The notes below the pieces were generated by a model. The model made no database searches, was not told the origin of the DNA, and was given only the letters and a program-made list of their open reading frames with translations. From NCBI RefSeq assembly GCF_001468225.1, contig NZ_LNRU01000006.1, positions 310,001 through 374,000 of the forward strand: 64,000 nt of DNA. The letters are read 5' to 3'. Made by a program: the position numbers and the translations under genes. Of the stretch, positions 44,585 to 53,920 are shown piece by piece (within the stretch, counting starts at the first letter, position 1; each line of letters starts with the position of its first letter). Source of the stretch: Sphingopyxis sp. H053 (GTDB lineage: Bacteria > Pseudomonadota > Alphaproteobacteria > Sphingomonadales > Sphingomonadaceae).

Positions 44585-45685
44585 TCAGATTTTCGGTTGT
44601 TGCTGCGTCGCGCAGTGGATGCCTCCACCCGATTCGCCGATCGCATCGATTTCGATCATCTCGATCGTGCGCCCGGGATAGAGCGATTGCAGCATTTCGC
44701 GCGCGCGGCCGTCCGCGGCCGTGTCGCCGAACTGCGCCGCGATGACCGCGCCGTTGCAGACGTAATAATTGACATAGCTGGCGACAAAATCGGGCTCGGC
44801 CGACCGGATGTCGACCGGATCGGGCAGGCGAAGAATTTCGAGCTTTTGCCCTCGCGCGTCGGTTGACCGCAGCAGGATTTCCAGCGTTTCGTGCCCCGAC
44901 ACCGACCATGGGTCATCGGGGTCGATTTCGTCGCCCAACTGGATCAGCAGCTTGCCTGGCCCGACGAACCGCGCCAGCGCGTCGATATGATAGTCGGTGA
45001 TGTCCTTGCCCGCGATGCCGGGCGCCCAGATCATTTTCTCGCCGCCGAGCGCCTTGAGCAGCTTTTCGCCGACCTCATCCTGGCTCATCGGGTTGCGGTT
45101 GGGATTCACCCAGCAGCTTGCATGCGCGAGCAGCGTTCCCGCGCCATCATGTTCGACCCCGCCCTGCTCCCCGACAAGTCCCGTTTCGATCAGCGGCATT
45201 CCCAGCCGCTCGGCCACGCGCCCCGCTATCCGGGCATCATTGGCATGCGGCTGTTTGTTGCCCCAGCCATTGAACCGGATATGCGCGACCGCAAGCTTGC
45301 CGGAAGCGTCGCGAACAAAGGTCGGTCCCGAATCGCGGCACCACAGGTCGTCGGTCGGGATGTCCCAAAGTTCGACCTCGCAGGCCAGCAGGGCGCGTGC
45401 GCTCGCCGCATCGGCGTTCGCCACCAGCATCGCGACGGGCTCATGGCGAACGATCGTGTTGGCGATCCGTGCGATGGCACGCTGTACGCGCCTTAACGAC
45501 GCGCGGTCATAGACGTCCAGATTGACCGGCCATTGCATCAGCGTCCGCTCGTGCGGTTCCGATTCCAGCGGCATTTCGTAACGGGCGCCGGCCTGGACCA
45601 TATTGTCGTTCACCTCGCCGCAGGCCCATATCGCGGGTGCCAATGCCGCGCCCGCGCCGGCGCGCAGAAAATGCCGTCGATCCAA
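44585..45685 (-). CDS. aguA: Agmatine deiminase / peptidyl-arginine deiminase-family enzyme with Tat-type signal
   Basis: 366 residues. Residues 1-22 read as a twin-arginine signal (RRHFLRAGAG, then ALAPAIWAC, which could also serve as a lipobox). The catalytic domain has DDLWCRDSGPTF, EQGGVEHDG, a TDYHIDALARF His/Asp and the terminal GGGIHCATQQQP with nucleophile Cys358, all of the guanidine-modifying enzyme fold. Agmatine deiminases make N-carbamoylputrescine; cytosolic AguA has no signal, so an exported version is unusual. It lies 31 bases after the carboxyspermidine decarboxylase. No N-carbamoylputrescine amidase is seen nearby. The symbol is tentative. Confidence 0.85.
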   Translation of the reverse strand: MDRRHFLRAGAGAALAPAIWACGEVNDNMVQAGARYEMPLESEPHERTLMQWPVNLDVYDRASLRRVQRAIARIANTIVRHEPVAMLVANADAASARALLACEVELWDIPTDDLWCRDSGPTFVRDASGKLAVAHIRFNGWGNKQPHANDARIAGRVAERLGMPLIETGLVGEQGGVEHDGAGTLLAHASCWVNPNRNPMSQDEVGEKLLKALGGEKMIWAPGIAGKDITDYHIDALARFVGPGKLLIQLGDEIDPDDPWSVSGHETLEILLRSTDARGQKLEILRLPDPVDIRSAEPDFVASYVNYYVCNGAVIAAQFGDTAADGRAREMLQSLYPGRTIEMIEIDAIGESGGGIHCATQQQPKI

Positions 45686-45716
45686 CGCTCCACTCCCGCC
45701 GTCGCGCGGCTCGTCG

Positions 45717-46889
45717 CTAACCCAGCCGCGTCTTGAAATCCTCGTAACCGAATTCGCGGATCAGCCGGAGCTTATCGCTTTCGCTGTCCCAAAGCCAGAT
45801 CGACGGCAGCGGGACGCCATTGAAGGTGTTGGTCTTCACCATCGAATAATGCGCCTGGTCGAGGAAGGCGAAGCGCTGGCCGATGCGCGCGCCGCCGGGC
45901 AGACGATAGTCGCCGATGACGTCGCCTGCGAGGCACGACGGGCCGCCGAGGCGTGTCGGCATGCCTTCGCTGCCTTCGCTCAGCATCGCGGGGCGATAGG
46001 GGGCCTCGATCACGTCGGGCATGTGACAGGTGGCAGAAATATCGGTGATGCCGATCGGCATGCCATTGTCGAACAGGTCGAGTATTTCGCCCACGAGAAT
46101 GCCGGCGTCGAGCGCGATCGCCTCGCCGGGTTCGATCATCACGTCACAGTCGGTCGATGCGCGAACCTGTTTCAGGAAGGCGATCAAATCGTCGACCTGA
46201 TAGTCGGCGCGCGTGACATGGTGCCCGCCGCCGAAGTTGATCCATTTGAGCTGGTTGAAGAAGGGACGCAGCATCGGCTGCACGGCTTCCCATGTCCGCT
46301 GGAGCGGCGGAAAATCCTGCTCGCACAGGCTGTGCATATGCACGCCGTCGATGCCCTCCATATGCTCGGGGAGCAGCTGGGTCACCGGGAAGCCGAGGCG
46401 GCTGCACGGCGCGGCGGGGTCGTATTTGGCAACCTCGCCCTCGCTGTGCATCGGATTGATGCGCAGGCCAATGTCGAAGGTCACACCCTTGGCGCGAAGC
46501 TCGTCGAGCAGCGGGCGGAAACGCGCGATCTGACCGGGCGAGTTGAAGATGAGGTGATCCGACAGCGCCGCGATCTCGGGCAGGTCGGCTTCCTTATAGC
46601 CGGCGCAATAAGTCGCGACTTCACCGCCATATTCGCCGCGGCCGAGCCGGGCTTCGTAGAGGCCCGACGCGCAGACGCCGTCGAGATATTCGGCGACCAC
46701 GGGTCCAAGCGACCACATTGAAAAGGCCTTGAGCGCCGCAAGCACGCGCGCGCCCGACGCATCGCCGATATGGCGGAGCACCGCCAGGTTCGCGCGCACT
46801 TTCGCGGCATCGACGACGAAGGCGGGAGAGGGCACGCTGGTCAGGTCGAAGCGGGCAAAGGCTCCGGGGTCGCCGGCACGGGTTTCCAT
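45717..46889 (-). CDS. nspC: Carboxynorspermidine/carboxyspermidine decarboxylase
   Basis: 390 residues of the alanine-racemase-fold decarboxylases. Lys54 (ALKAFSMW) binds PLP. The family's own blocks are visible: DGVCASGLYEARLGR, RINPMHSEGEVAKYDPAAPCSRLG, GVHMHSLCEQDF and NFGGGHHVTRADY, with EPGEAIALDAG and the Cys/Asp end DISATCHMPDVIEAPYRP. It decarboxylates carboxy(nor)spermidine to (nor)spermidine, the step after the dehydrogenase at 48.4-49.6 kb. ATG 46889 lies 17 bases after the DUF486 stop, and the two are co-directional. Confidence 0.95.
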   Translation of the reverse strand: METRAGDPGAFARFDLTSVPSPAFVVDAAKVRANLAVLRHIGDASGARVLAALKAFSMWSLGPVVAEYLDGVCASGLYEARLGRGEYGGEVATYCAGYKEADLPEIAALSDHLIFNSPGQIARFRPLLDELRAKGVTFDIGLRINPMHSEGEVAKYDPAAPCSRLGFPVTQLLPEHMEGIDGVHMHSLCEQDFPPLQRTWEAVQPMLRPFFNQLKWINFGGGHHVTRADYQVDDLIAFLKQVRASTDCDVMIEPGEAIALDAGILVGEILDLFDNGMPIGITDISATCHMPDVIEAPYRPAMLSEGSEGMPTRLGGPSCLAGDVIGDYRLPGGARIGQRFAFLDQAHYSMVKTNTFNGVPLPSIWLWDSESDKLRLIREFGYEDFKTRLG

Positions 46890-46906
46890 GTCGCTGTATA
46901 TTCCTG

Positions 46907-47257
46907 TCAGACCGCAATCGGTCCCTTGAAGATGAAGAACGCCCCCGCCGCAATCAAACCGAAGCCGACGAGGTGGTTCAAGGTCAGCTTCTCACCGAGC
47001 CAGAAGACCGCGAACCCGGCGAATATGACCAGTGTGATCACTTCCTGCAAGGTCTTGAGTTCGGCGGCGGTGTAAACGCCGTAACCGATGCGGTTCGCCG
47101 GCACGACGAGGCAATATTCGAAAAAGGCAATTCCCCATGCGATCAGCACCGCGAGCCAGATCGGCCGCGACACGGCGCCGAGCTGTCCATACCAGGCGAA
47201 GGTCATGAAGATGTTCGATACGAACAACAGGCCGATCGGCGCGAGATAGGCGGTCAT
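46907..47257 (-). CDS. DUF486 (DMT-superfamily) small membrane protein
   Basis: 116 residues with four hydrophobic helices (about 4-22, 33-50, 70-88, 95-112). The conserved FMTFAWYGQLG and LKTLQEVITLVIFAGFA blocks identify the DUF486 family, half-size relatives of drug/metabolite transporters that would act as dimers. ATG 47257 shares ATGA with the preceding hydrolase, and the carboxyspermidine decarboxylase follows, so a role in polyamine or peptide movement can be imagined but is not shown. Confidence 0.88.
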   Translation of the reverse strand: MTAYLAPIGLLFVSNIFMTFAWYGQLGAVSRPIWLAVLIAWGIAFFEYCLVVPANRIGYGVYTAAELKTLQEVITLVIFAGFAVFWLGEKLTLNHLVGFGLIAAGAFFIFKGPIAV

Positions 47258-48342
47258 TTCTTTTCTTTCGTCAGCGGCAGTACGTCGCGGAGCAGCGCGG
47301 CGAAGAAATGCCCCGGCTCCTCGACCATCGGCATATGCGCCGAATGCTCGAGCCAGACGAGCTTCTTCGAGGGTGCCTTGACCTGTCCGAACCACTGGGC
47401 CGCCACCGGCGAAGGGACCGTATAGTCGTGCCGTCCGAGCAGGAAGACGAGCGGAACCTCGACCTTCTTCACCTTCGTGAAGCTGACGTCGGCGAGGCGC
47501 GGCCAGAGCGTCGTCACCGAAAACTCGCTGCCTTTGCCCCACGCCTGACGATCGGCCTCGCTATATTCGGGCGAAAGGCGCGGGGTCTGGAAATAATATT
47601 TGAGATCGGGCTTGTTGTAGATCAGCGAGCCATAGGGGATCGCATATTTGCGCCAGCCATCCGCCTTGGCGATGGTGAAGTCGCCCTGCGGATAGGGTGC
47701 GAGCGCGTCGATCGCGGCGACGGCTTCCTTGTTGCCCGCCGCAAGCGCCTTGGCGCGCGTCCACGCCATGCCGGCCTTCTCGCCCTCGCGAAAATCGATG
47801 CCCTGGCCGACGCCTACATAGGCGTGAAGCAGGTCGGGGCGTTTGACCGCGACCGACAAGCCGACAATCGAGCCCCAGCTGTGACCCATCAGCACGACCT
47901 TGCGCTTCGCGTAGCGCTTCTTGAGCAGTTCGATAAGCTCGATGGCATCGTCGCGATAACGCTCGACCGTCATCGTCGGCGCGAGCGTCGTGGGATCGTT
48001 GAGCGGATAGCTGCGCCCCGCACCGCGTTGGTCATATTGCACGACCGTGAAGACATCTTCCCACGGACGCTGAAACGCCCACGCAAAAGGCATTTCGACC
48101 GCGCCGGGGCCGCCATGGACGAAAATCAGGATCGGATTGTCGCGGTCCGATCCGCGCACGTTCACAACCTGCCGCGCGCCGCCCAGCGTGACCTCGAAGG
48201 TTTCCTGTACCCCGTTCGGCGTGACGATCTTGCCGATGTCGGCGACGATCGCGCGGGCGGGGGCATAGGCGTCGTCGGGTTGGGCCGCCGCAGGCGCGGC
48301 GAAAGCAGCAAGCAACGCGAACGCCGCAATTCGCAATTTCAT
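47254..48342 (-). CDS. Exported alpha/beta hydrolase, proline iminopeptidase-like (S33)
   Basis: 362 residues from ATG 48342 (GTG 48351 would add three). A signal peptide spans 1-20 (AAFAAPAAAQ). The S33 motifs are FVHGGPGAVEMPF, YDQRGAGRSYP, the nucleophile GHSWGSIVGLS, an Asp in LLGRHDYTVP and a His in EHSAHMPM. The HGGPG and DQRGAGRS motifs are those of proline iminopeptidases, but the periplasmic location and the lack of a typical cap leave the substrate open. AGAGGTGG lies 6 bases before the ATG. It overlaps the DUF486 gene (ATGA). Confidence 0.88.
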   Translation of the reverse strand: MKLRIAAFALLAAFAAPAAAQPDDAYAPARAIVADIGKIVTPNGVQETFEVTLGGARQVVNVRGSDRDNPILIFVHGGPGAVEMPFAWAFQRPWEDVFTVVQYDQRGAGRSYPLNDPTTLAPTMTVERYRDDAIELIELLKKRYAKRKVVLMGHSWGSIVGLSVAVKRPDLLHAYVGVGQGIDFREGEKAGMAWTRAKALAAGNKEAVAAIDALAPYPQGDFTIAKADGWRKYAIPYGSLIYNKPDLKYYFQTPRLSPEYSEADRQAWGKGSEFSVTTLWPRLADVSFTKVKKVEVPLVFLLGRHDYTVPSPVAAQWFGQVKAPSKKLVWLEHSAHMPMVEEPGHFFAALLRDVLPLTKEKK

Positions 48343-48355
48343 ATCAACCACCTCT

Positions 48356-48425
48356 CGTCATTCCCGCGAAAGCGGGAACCCAGTTCCGCCGTGGCTACTG
48401 GGTTCCCGCTTTCGCGGGAATGACG
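48356..48425. repeat. Inverted palindromic repeat pair (REP-like), type B
   Basis: Arms CGTCATTCCCGCGAAAGCGG... inverted over a short spacer, between the stop of the carboxyspermidine dehydrogenase and the start of the hydrolase, both leftward. It lies inside the possible polyamine transcription unit. Confidence 0.9.
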
Positions 48426-48440
48426 AAAATGGAAGGTCGA

Positions 48441-49649
<1,209 letters not shown>

Positions 49650-49713
49650 CGAAAAATCTCCTGCGCCTAGCTATGTGGCTTGTCTTGTATGGCCGGCCCT
49701 ATAGGACGAAGCC

Positions 49714-50703
49714 ATGACACAGCAAAGCCCCGATCCCCTGCTCGATCCGAACCGCGCACCCACGCTTGCAGGGGTCGAACGCGCCGCGGCGAAAGTCGCT
49801 GCATTGCTCCCGCAAACGCCGCTGCTGCCGCTCGAAGTCGACGGCAAGACCATCTGGTGCAAGGCCGAATGCCTGCAGCCCGTCGGCGCGTTCAAGATCC
49901 GCGGCGCGTGGCACCGATTGTCCGACCTGACGCCCGAACAGGCGGCGGCGGGCGTCGTCGGCGTGTCGAGCGGCAATCACGCGCAGGGCGTCGCCTGGGC
50001 CGCCAAGCGGCTGGGGATCAAGGCGACGATCGTGATGCCGAGCAATGCGCCGGCGATGAAGCTCGCCGCGACGCGCCAATTGGGCGCCGAGGTCGTGCTT
50101 TACGACCGCGTCACCGAATCGCGCGATGCGGTCGCGGCGAAATTGCTCGAACAGCGCGGCGGGACGCTCGTCCATGCCTATGGCGACCCGTGGATCATCG
50201 AGGGGCAGGGCAGCACCGGGACCGAAGCGAAGGCACAGATGGCCGCGCGCGGGATTGGCGGTCCCGACAAGGTCGTTGCGTGCTGCGGTGGCGGCGGCCT
50301 GTCGGCGGGGCTCGCGCTTGCGCTTCCCGATGCCGAGATCGTCGCGGTCGAGCCCGAGGGCTGGGATGATGTGACGCGCAGCCTTGCCGCCGGCGAAATC
50401 CTGTCGGTCGAGGATATGGCCTATCCGACCGAGTGCGACGCGCTCCAGACCCCCGAGACTTGGCCGATCAACTTCGCGGTGCTGCAGGCGCGCGGCGTGC
50501 GCGGTGTCGTCGTGACGCGGAGCGAAGTGCGCCATGCGATGCGGACGGTGTTCGAGAAACTGCACCTCGTCGTCGAGCCTGGCGGCGCCGCCGCGCTCGC
50601 CGCGGTACTCGCGGGCAAGGTGCCACTGACCGACGCGACGCTCGTCACGCTGTCGGGCGGCAATGTCGACCCGTTGAAGTTCGCGGAGATTATCACCGAA
50701 TAG
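49714..50703 (+). CDS. Threonine/serine dehydratase (PLP fold type II)
   Basis: 329 residues, a short form without the C-terminal ACT domain of biosynthetic IlvA. The PLP lysine is Lys61 in VGAFKIRGAW. SSGNHAQGVAWAAK binds substrate and CCGGGGLSAGLAL holds the phosphate. Lack of the ACT domain suggests a catabolic-type or serine-dehydratase-like enzyme, insensitive to isoleucine. It is divergent from the carboxyspermidine dehydrogenase, and a small lipoprotein gene follows after 50 bases. Confidence 0.93.
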   Translation: MTQQSPDPLLDPNRAPTLAGVERAAAKVAALLPQTPLLPLEVDGKTIWCKAECLQPVGAFKIRGAWHRLSDLTPEQAAAGVVGVSSGNHAQGVAWAAKRLGIKATIVMPSNAPAMKLAATRQLGAEVVLYDRVTESRDAVAAKLLEQRGGTLVHAYGDPWIIEGQGSTGTEAKAQMAARGIGGPDKVVACCGGGGLSAGLALALPDAEIVAVEPEGWDDVTRSLAAGEILSVEDMAYPTECDALQTPETWPINFAVLQARGVRGVVVTRSEVRHAMRTVFEKLHLVVEPGGAAALAAVLAGKVPLTDATLVTLSGGNVDPLKFAEIITE

Positions 50704-50753
50704 GCTCGCGGATACTTATCCGCGCCCGAGCGTTTGAACGGGGAAGGAGAAGC

Positions 50754-51206
50754 ATGATGCAGAAGAGTGTAATTTTGGCGAGCGCCGCGGCGCTGGTGCT
50801 GTTGGCGGGCTGCGAAAAGGCCGAGGCGCCCGCGCCTGCGCCGACCGATGCCACGACCACCGAGGTTCCGGTCGAAACCATGCCGCCCGAAGGCGCCGAG
50901 GCGACCGATCCCGCGACCGCGCCGCATCGCTTTGCGAGCTGGGCGGGCAAATGGACCGGGGTCGAGGGCATGTACGCCACGATCACCCCCGCCGCACCGG
51001 GCAAGTATACGCTGGAGATGCAGTCGGACCTCGACACAAAGGGGACCTATGACGGCGAGGACAGCGAGCATGGCATCAAGTTCAAGCGCGGCGCCGAGGA
51101 ACTGAGTCTGCATCGCGGCAACGGCGACGAAACCGGCCTCAAAAATCTCTTCGGCAAGAAGGAATGCCTGATCGTCAAGACCGGCGAAGGCTATTGCCGC
51201 GACTAA
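50754..51206 (+). CDS. Lipoprotein of unknown function
   Basis: 150 residues from tandem ATG codons at 50754/50757, just after GGAAGGAGA. Signal residues 1-19 end in a lipobox LLAGC. A Pro/Ala/Thr-rich linker (about 22-58) is followed by a compact domain (about 60-150: FASWAGKWTGVEGMYATITP, DSEHGIKFKRGAEEL, a pair of Cys in KKECLIVKTGEGYC). No named family was recognised; the beta-rich domain with a WxGxxG-type start resembles small lipid-binding or lipocalin-like modules, but this is a guess. A repeat pair follows nine bases after the stop. Confidence 0.78.
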   Translation: MMQKSVILASAAALVLLAGCEKAEAPAPAPTDATTTEVPVETMPPEGAEATDPATAPHRFASWAGKWTGVEGMYATITPAAPGKYTLEMQSDLDTKGTYDGEDSEHGIKFKRGAEELSLHRGNGDETGLKNLFGKKECLIVKTGEGYCRD

Positions 51207-51214
51207 CATATCTT

Positions 51215-51285
51215 CGTCATTCCCGCGAAGGCGGGAATCCCGCTAATGCGACAAAAGCGGGATTCCCGCCTTCGCGGGAATGACG
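51215..51285. repeat. Inverted palindromic repeat pair (REP-like), type A
   Basis: Arms CGTCATTCCCGCGAAGGCGG... inverted over 11 bases, each extending to GGGAATCCCGCT. The two arms are exact reverse complements over about 30 bases, the best-matched pair in the window. It separates the lipoprotein from btaA. Confidence 0.92.
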
Positions 51286-51395
51286 AGGAAAGAATTTCAC
51301 CCATGTCGCCGGATTGTCATCGAACCGGCACGGAAATCGCATGAAAGCCTGCCATGCGCGGCCCCGGATCAACATTGTCCGGGGAACCCATTCGA

Positions 51396-52613
51396 ATGGC
51401 CAGCCTACCCAATCGCAAAATCGTCGCCGCCGTCGTTCGCGAGGATGGCGAACAGAAACAACGCCTGCTCGACCGCGCTTTTGCGCTGGCGTTCAAGGGC
51501 CTTGTCTATGCACAGATCTGGGAAGACCCGGTCGTCGACATGGAGGCGCTGGCGATCGCGCCGGGCAACCGGATCGCTACGATCGCGAGCGGGGGCTGCA
51601 ACGTCTTTTCCTATCTGACGGCCGACCCGGTGGAGATCGTCGCGGTCGACCTCAACACCGCGCATGTTGCCCTCAACAATCTAAAACGCGTCGCGATCCA
51701 GCGGCTGCCCGATCACGCCAGCCTTCGCCGCTTTTTTGCCGACGCGGACAGCAGCGGGAACATCGCCGACTATCGCGCCTTCGTCCGTCCGCATCTCGAC
51801 GAGGTGAGCCGGCGCTATTGGGAGGGCCGCGACCTCGTCGGGCGGCGCCGGATCAACGGCTTTGCGCACGGGCTTTACAAGCGCGGATTGCTCGGCAGCT
51901 TTATCGGGCTTGCCCATCTGGTCGCGCGGATGCATCGCATCGATCCGCGCCAGTTCCTCGAAGCCAGGACGATCGAGGAACAGCGCGCGATTTTCGAGAC
52001 GAAGTTTGCGCCTTTCTTCGACCGCAAGTTCATTCGTTGGGTCACCGACCAGCGATCGTCGCTGTTCGGGCTCGGCATCCCGCCGGCCCAATATGACACG
52101 CTGGCCGACGGAAAGCCGATGGCCGATGTTCTGCGCGGACGCCTCGAAAAACTAACCTGCGACTTCCCGCTCGAGGACAATTATTTCGCGTGGCAGGCAT
52201 TTGGCCGCGGCTATGGCAAGGGAGCAGCGGCGTCGCTGCCGCCCTATTTGCAGGCAGTCCATTATGCCGCCGTCCGCGCGCGCGCCGAGCGGGTCACAAT
52301 GCTGCATGCGAATATGACCGACATGCTGGCGGCCGCCGACGCCGCGAGCTTCGACCGCTATATCTTCCTCGACGCGCAGGACTGGATGAGCGACGCGCAA
52401 TTGACCGCGCTGTGGAGCGAGGTCGCGCGCACCGCGCGTCCCGGCGCGCGCGTTCTCTTCCGTACCGCTGCCGAACCGACGTTGCTCCCCGGGCGGCTCC
52501 CCGACGATCTGCTGCGGCGGTGGGATTATCGCGCGGCTGAATCGCTTGCATTTACGCGGCGCGATCGTTCGGCCATTTATGGCGGGGTCCATCTCTATAT
52601 CCTGAAAGACTGA
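51396..52613 (+). CDS. btaA: S-adenosylmethionine:diacylglycerol 3-amino-3-carboxypropyltransferase BtaA
   Basis: 405 residues of the DUF3419/BtaA family. The N-terminal FKGLVYAQIWEDPVVDMEAL (about 35-54), IASGGCNVFSYLTADP (SAM site) and AVDLNTAHVALNNLKRVA are diagnostic. It transfers the aminocarboxypropyl group of SAM to diacylglycerol, giving the homoserine head group of betaine lipids. ATG 51396 comes after GGGGAA; a longer in-frame start adds 14 residues. Pairing with btaB four bases downstream makes the assignment strong. Betaine lipids usually replace phospholipids when phosphate is scarce; no Pho box was recognised upstream. Confidence 0.94.
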   Translation: MASLPNRKIVAAVVREDGEQKQRLLDRAFALAFKGLVYAQIWEDPVVDMEALAIAPGNRIATIASGGCNVFSYLTADPVEIVAVDLNTAHVALNNLKRVAIQRLPDHASLRRFFADADSSGNIADYRAFVRPHLDEVSRRYWEGRDLVGRRRINGFAHGLYKRGLLGSFIGLAHLVARMHRIDPRQFLEARTIEEQRAIFETKFAPFFDRKFIRWVTDQRSSLFGLGIPPAQYDTLADGKPMADVLRGRLEKLTCDFPLEDNYFAWQAFGRGYGKGAAASLPPYLQAVHYAAVRARAERVTMLHANMTDMLAAADAASFDRYIFLDAQDWMSDAQLTALWSEVARTARPGARVLFRTAAEPTLLPGRLPDDLLRRWDYRAAESLAFTRRDRSAIYGGVHLYILKD

Positions 52614-52617
52614 TGCC

Positions 52618-53277
52618 ATGACCGGGGGGGAGGGTCACGCCGCACGTATGGACGGCGTCTATCGCGGTCAGCGGCATATCTATGACCTGACGCGCAAATA
52701 TTATCTGCTGGGGCGCGACCGGTTGATCGACGAGCTGACGCCGCCGGTCGGCGGGCATGTGCTGGAAATCGGCTGCGGCACCGGGCGCAACCTGATCGCG
52801 GCGGCGCGCTGCTGGCCCGGCGCGAAATTCCATGGCATCGATATTTCGGAAGAAATGCTGAAGACCGCGCGCGCCGCGATCGCCCACGCGGGGCTGACCC
52901 GAAGGGTGAGCGTGGCGCAGGCCGACGCGACGGGTTTCGATCCGAACGCGCTGTTCCGCACCGCTAGTTTCGACCGCATCTTTCAAAGCTATACGCTGTC
53001 GATGATCCCCGACTGGCAAGGCGCGATCCGCGAAGCGATGTGCCATCTGTCGACCTATGGATCGCTGCACATTGTCGATTTCGGGCAACAGGAGGATATG
53101 CCCGACTGGTTCCGCGGTGCGCTGTTCGCCTGGCTCGCACGCTTTCATGTCGAGCCGCGCGCGCTGTTGATCGAAGCCGCGCGCGAGGCTGCGAACGACG
53201 CCGGCGCGCGGCTCGCGGTGACGCGCCTTTATCGCGGCTATGCGTGGGCGCTGCGGCTCGACAAACGCCCGCGCTAG
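52618..53277 (+). CDS. btaB: S-adenosylmethionine-dependent N-methyltransferase BtaB
   Basis: 219 residues. It starts MTGGEGHAARMDGVYRGQRHIYDLTRKYYLLGRD, and the SAM motif LEIGCGTGRNLIAAAR (about 44-59) is that of BtaB and related class I methyltransferases. It adds three methyl groups to the homoserine lipid, giving DGTS. The stop of btaA is four bases before this start, so they are almost certainly one message. The pair makes a complete two-step betaine-lipid route. Confidence 0.93.
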   Translation: MTGGEGHAARMDGVYRGQRHIYDLTRKYYLLGRDRLIDELTPPVGGHVLEIGCGTGRNLIAAARCWPGAKFHGIDISEEMLKTARAAIAHAGLTRRVSVAQADATGFDPNALFRTASFDRIFQSYTLSMIPDWQGAIREAMCHLSTYGSLHIVDFGQQEDMPDWFRGALFAWLARFHVEPRALLIEAAREAANDAGARLAVTRLYRGYAWALRLDKRPR

Positions 53278-53325
53278 CCTTGCCAAGCGGCGCAACAGCT
53301 GCTCCTCTCATTTGGGGGAGGCGCA

Positions 53326-53916
53326 ATGACCGATATGATCTTGCCGGCGGGGGTCGCCGAACTGCCGTCGATTGCCGAAACGCTGGCGCAGGCCTTTCAG
53401 ACCGACCCCGCGCTATCGTGGATCTTGCCCGATCCCGATCATCGCGCCCGCGCGCTCCGCAGCCTGTTTCGGACCCTCGTTCCTGCCGACGCCCGTGCCG
53501 GGATCGCGCTGCGCTCGCCGGACGACGAGGCGGCGGCGCTCTGGCGCACACCGGGACAGGCGCATAGCGGTACAGTCGAATTCCTGCGCACCGTGATCCC
53601 GCTCGTTGCGACCTTCGGCACCGCCTTGCCGCGCGGGCTGAAGGTGCAGGGCAGCATCGATGCCCACCGGCCCAAGGGGCGCTTCTGGTATCTCCATTAT
53701 GTCGGCGTCCGCCCCGGGCATCAGGGCAAGGGGCATGGCGGGCGGATTATCCGCGCGCAGACCGCTGTTGCGGATGCCGAAGGTCTGCCCTGTTGGCTGG
53801 AGACCGCGACGCCCGAAAATGTACCTCTCTACGAGCGGCTGGGCTTCATCACGCAAGTGGAGTGGGACGTCCCCGGCGGCCCGCATTTCTGGGGCATGAA
53901 GCGCCCGTCATCCTGA
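53326..53916 (+). CDS. GNAT-family N-acetyltransferase
   Basis: 196 residues. A GNAT core lies in the C-terminal half: WYLHYVGVRPGHQGKGHGGRIIR holds the acetyl-CoA pyrophosphate loop (Q-G-K-G-H-G), and CWLETATPENVPLYERLGF is motif B. The N-terminal half is variable, with AFQTDPALSWILPD near the start, a pattern common in uncharacterised GNATs. Substrate unknown. It follows btaB after 48 bases and may be on the same message; its stop is four bases from the convergent cytochrome gene. Confidence 0.9.
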   Translation: MTDMILPAGVAELPSIAETLAQAFQTDPALSWILPDPDHRARALRSLFRTLVPADARAGIALRSPDDEAAALWRTPGQAHSGTVEFLRTVIPLVATFGTALPRGLKVQGSIDAHRPKGRFWYLHYVGVRPGHQGKGHGGRIIRAQTAVADAEGLPCWLETATPENVPLYERLGFITQVEWDVPGGPHFWGMKRPSS

Positions 53917-53920
53917 TCGA

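Noticed and set aside
44585-45685. Ordinary cytosolic agmatine deiminase
   Set aside because: The RRHFLRAGAG...ALAPAIWAC N-terminus is a signal sequence, so a plain cytosolic role is not the best reading.
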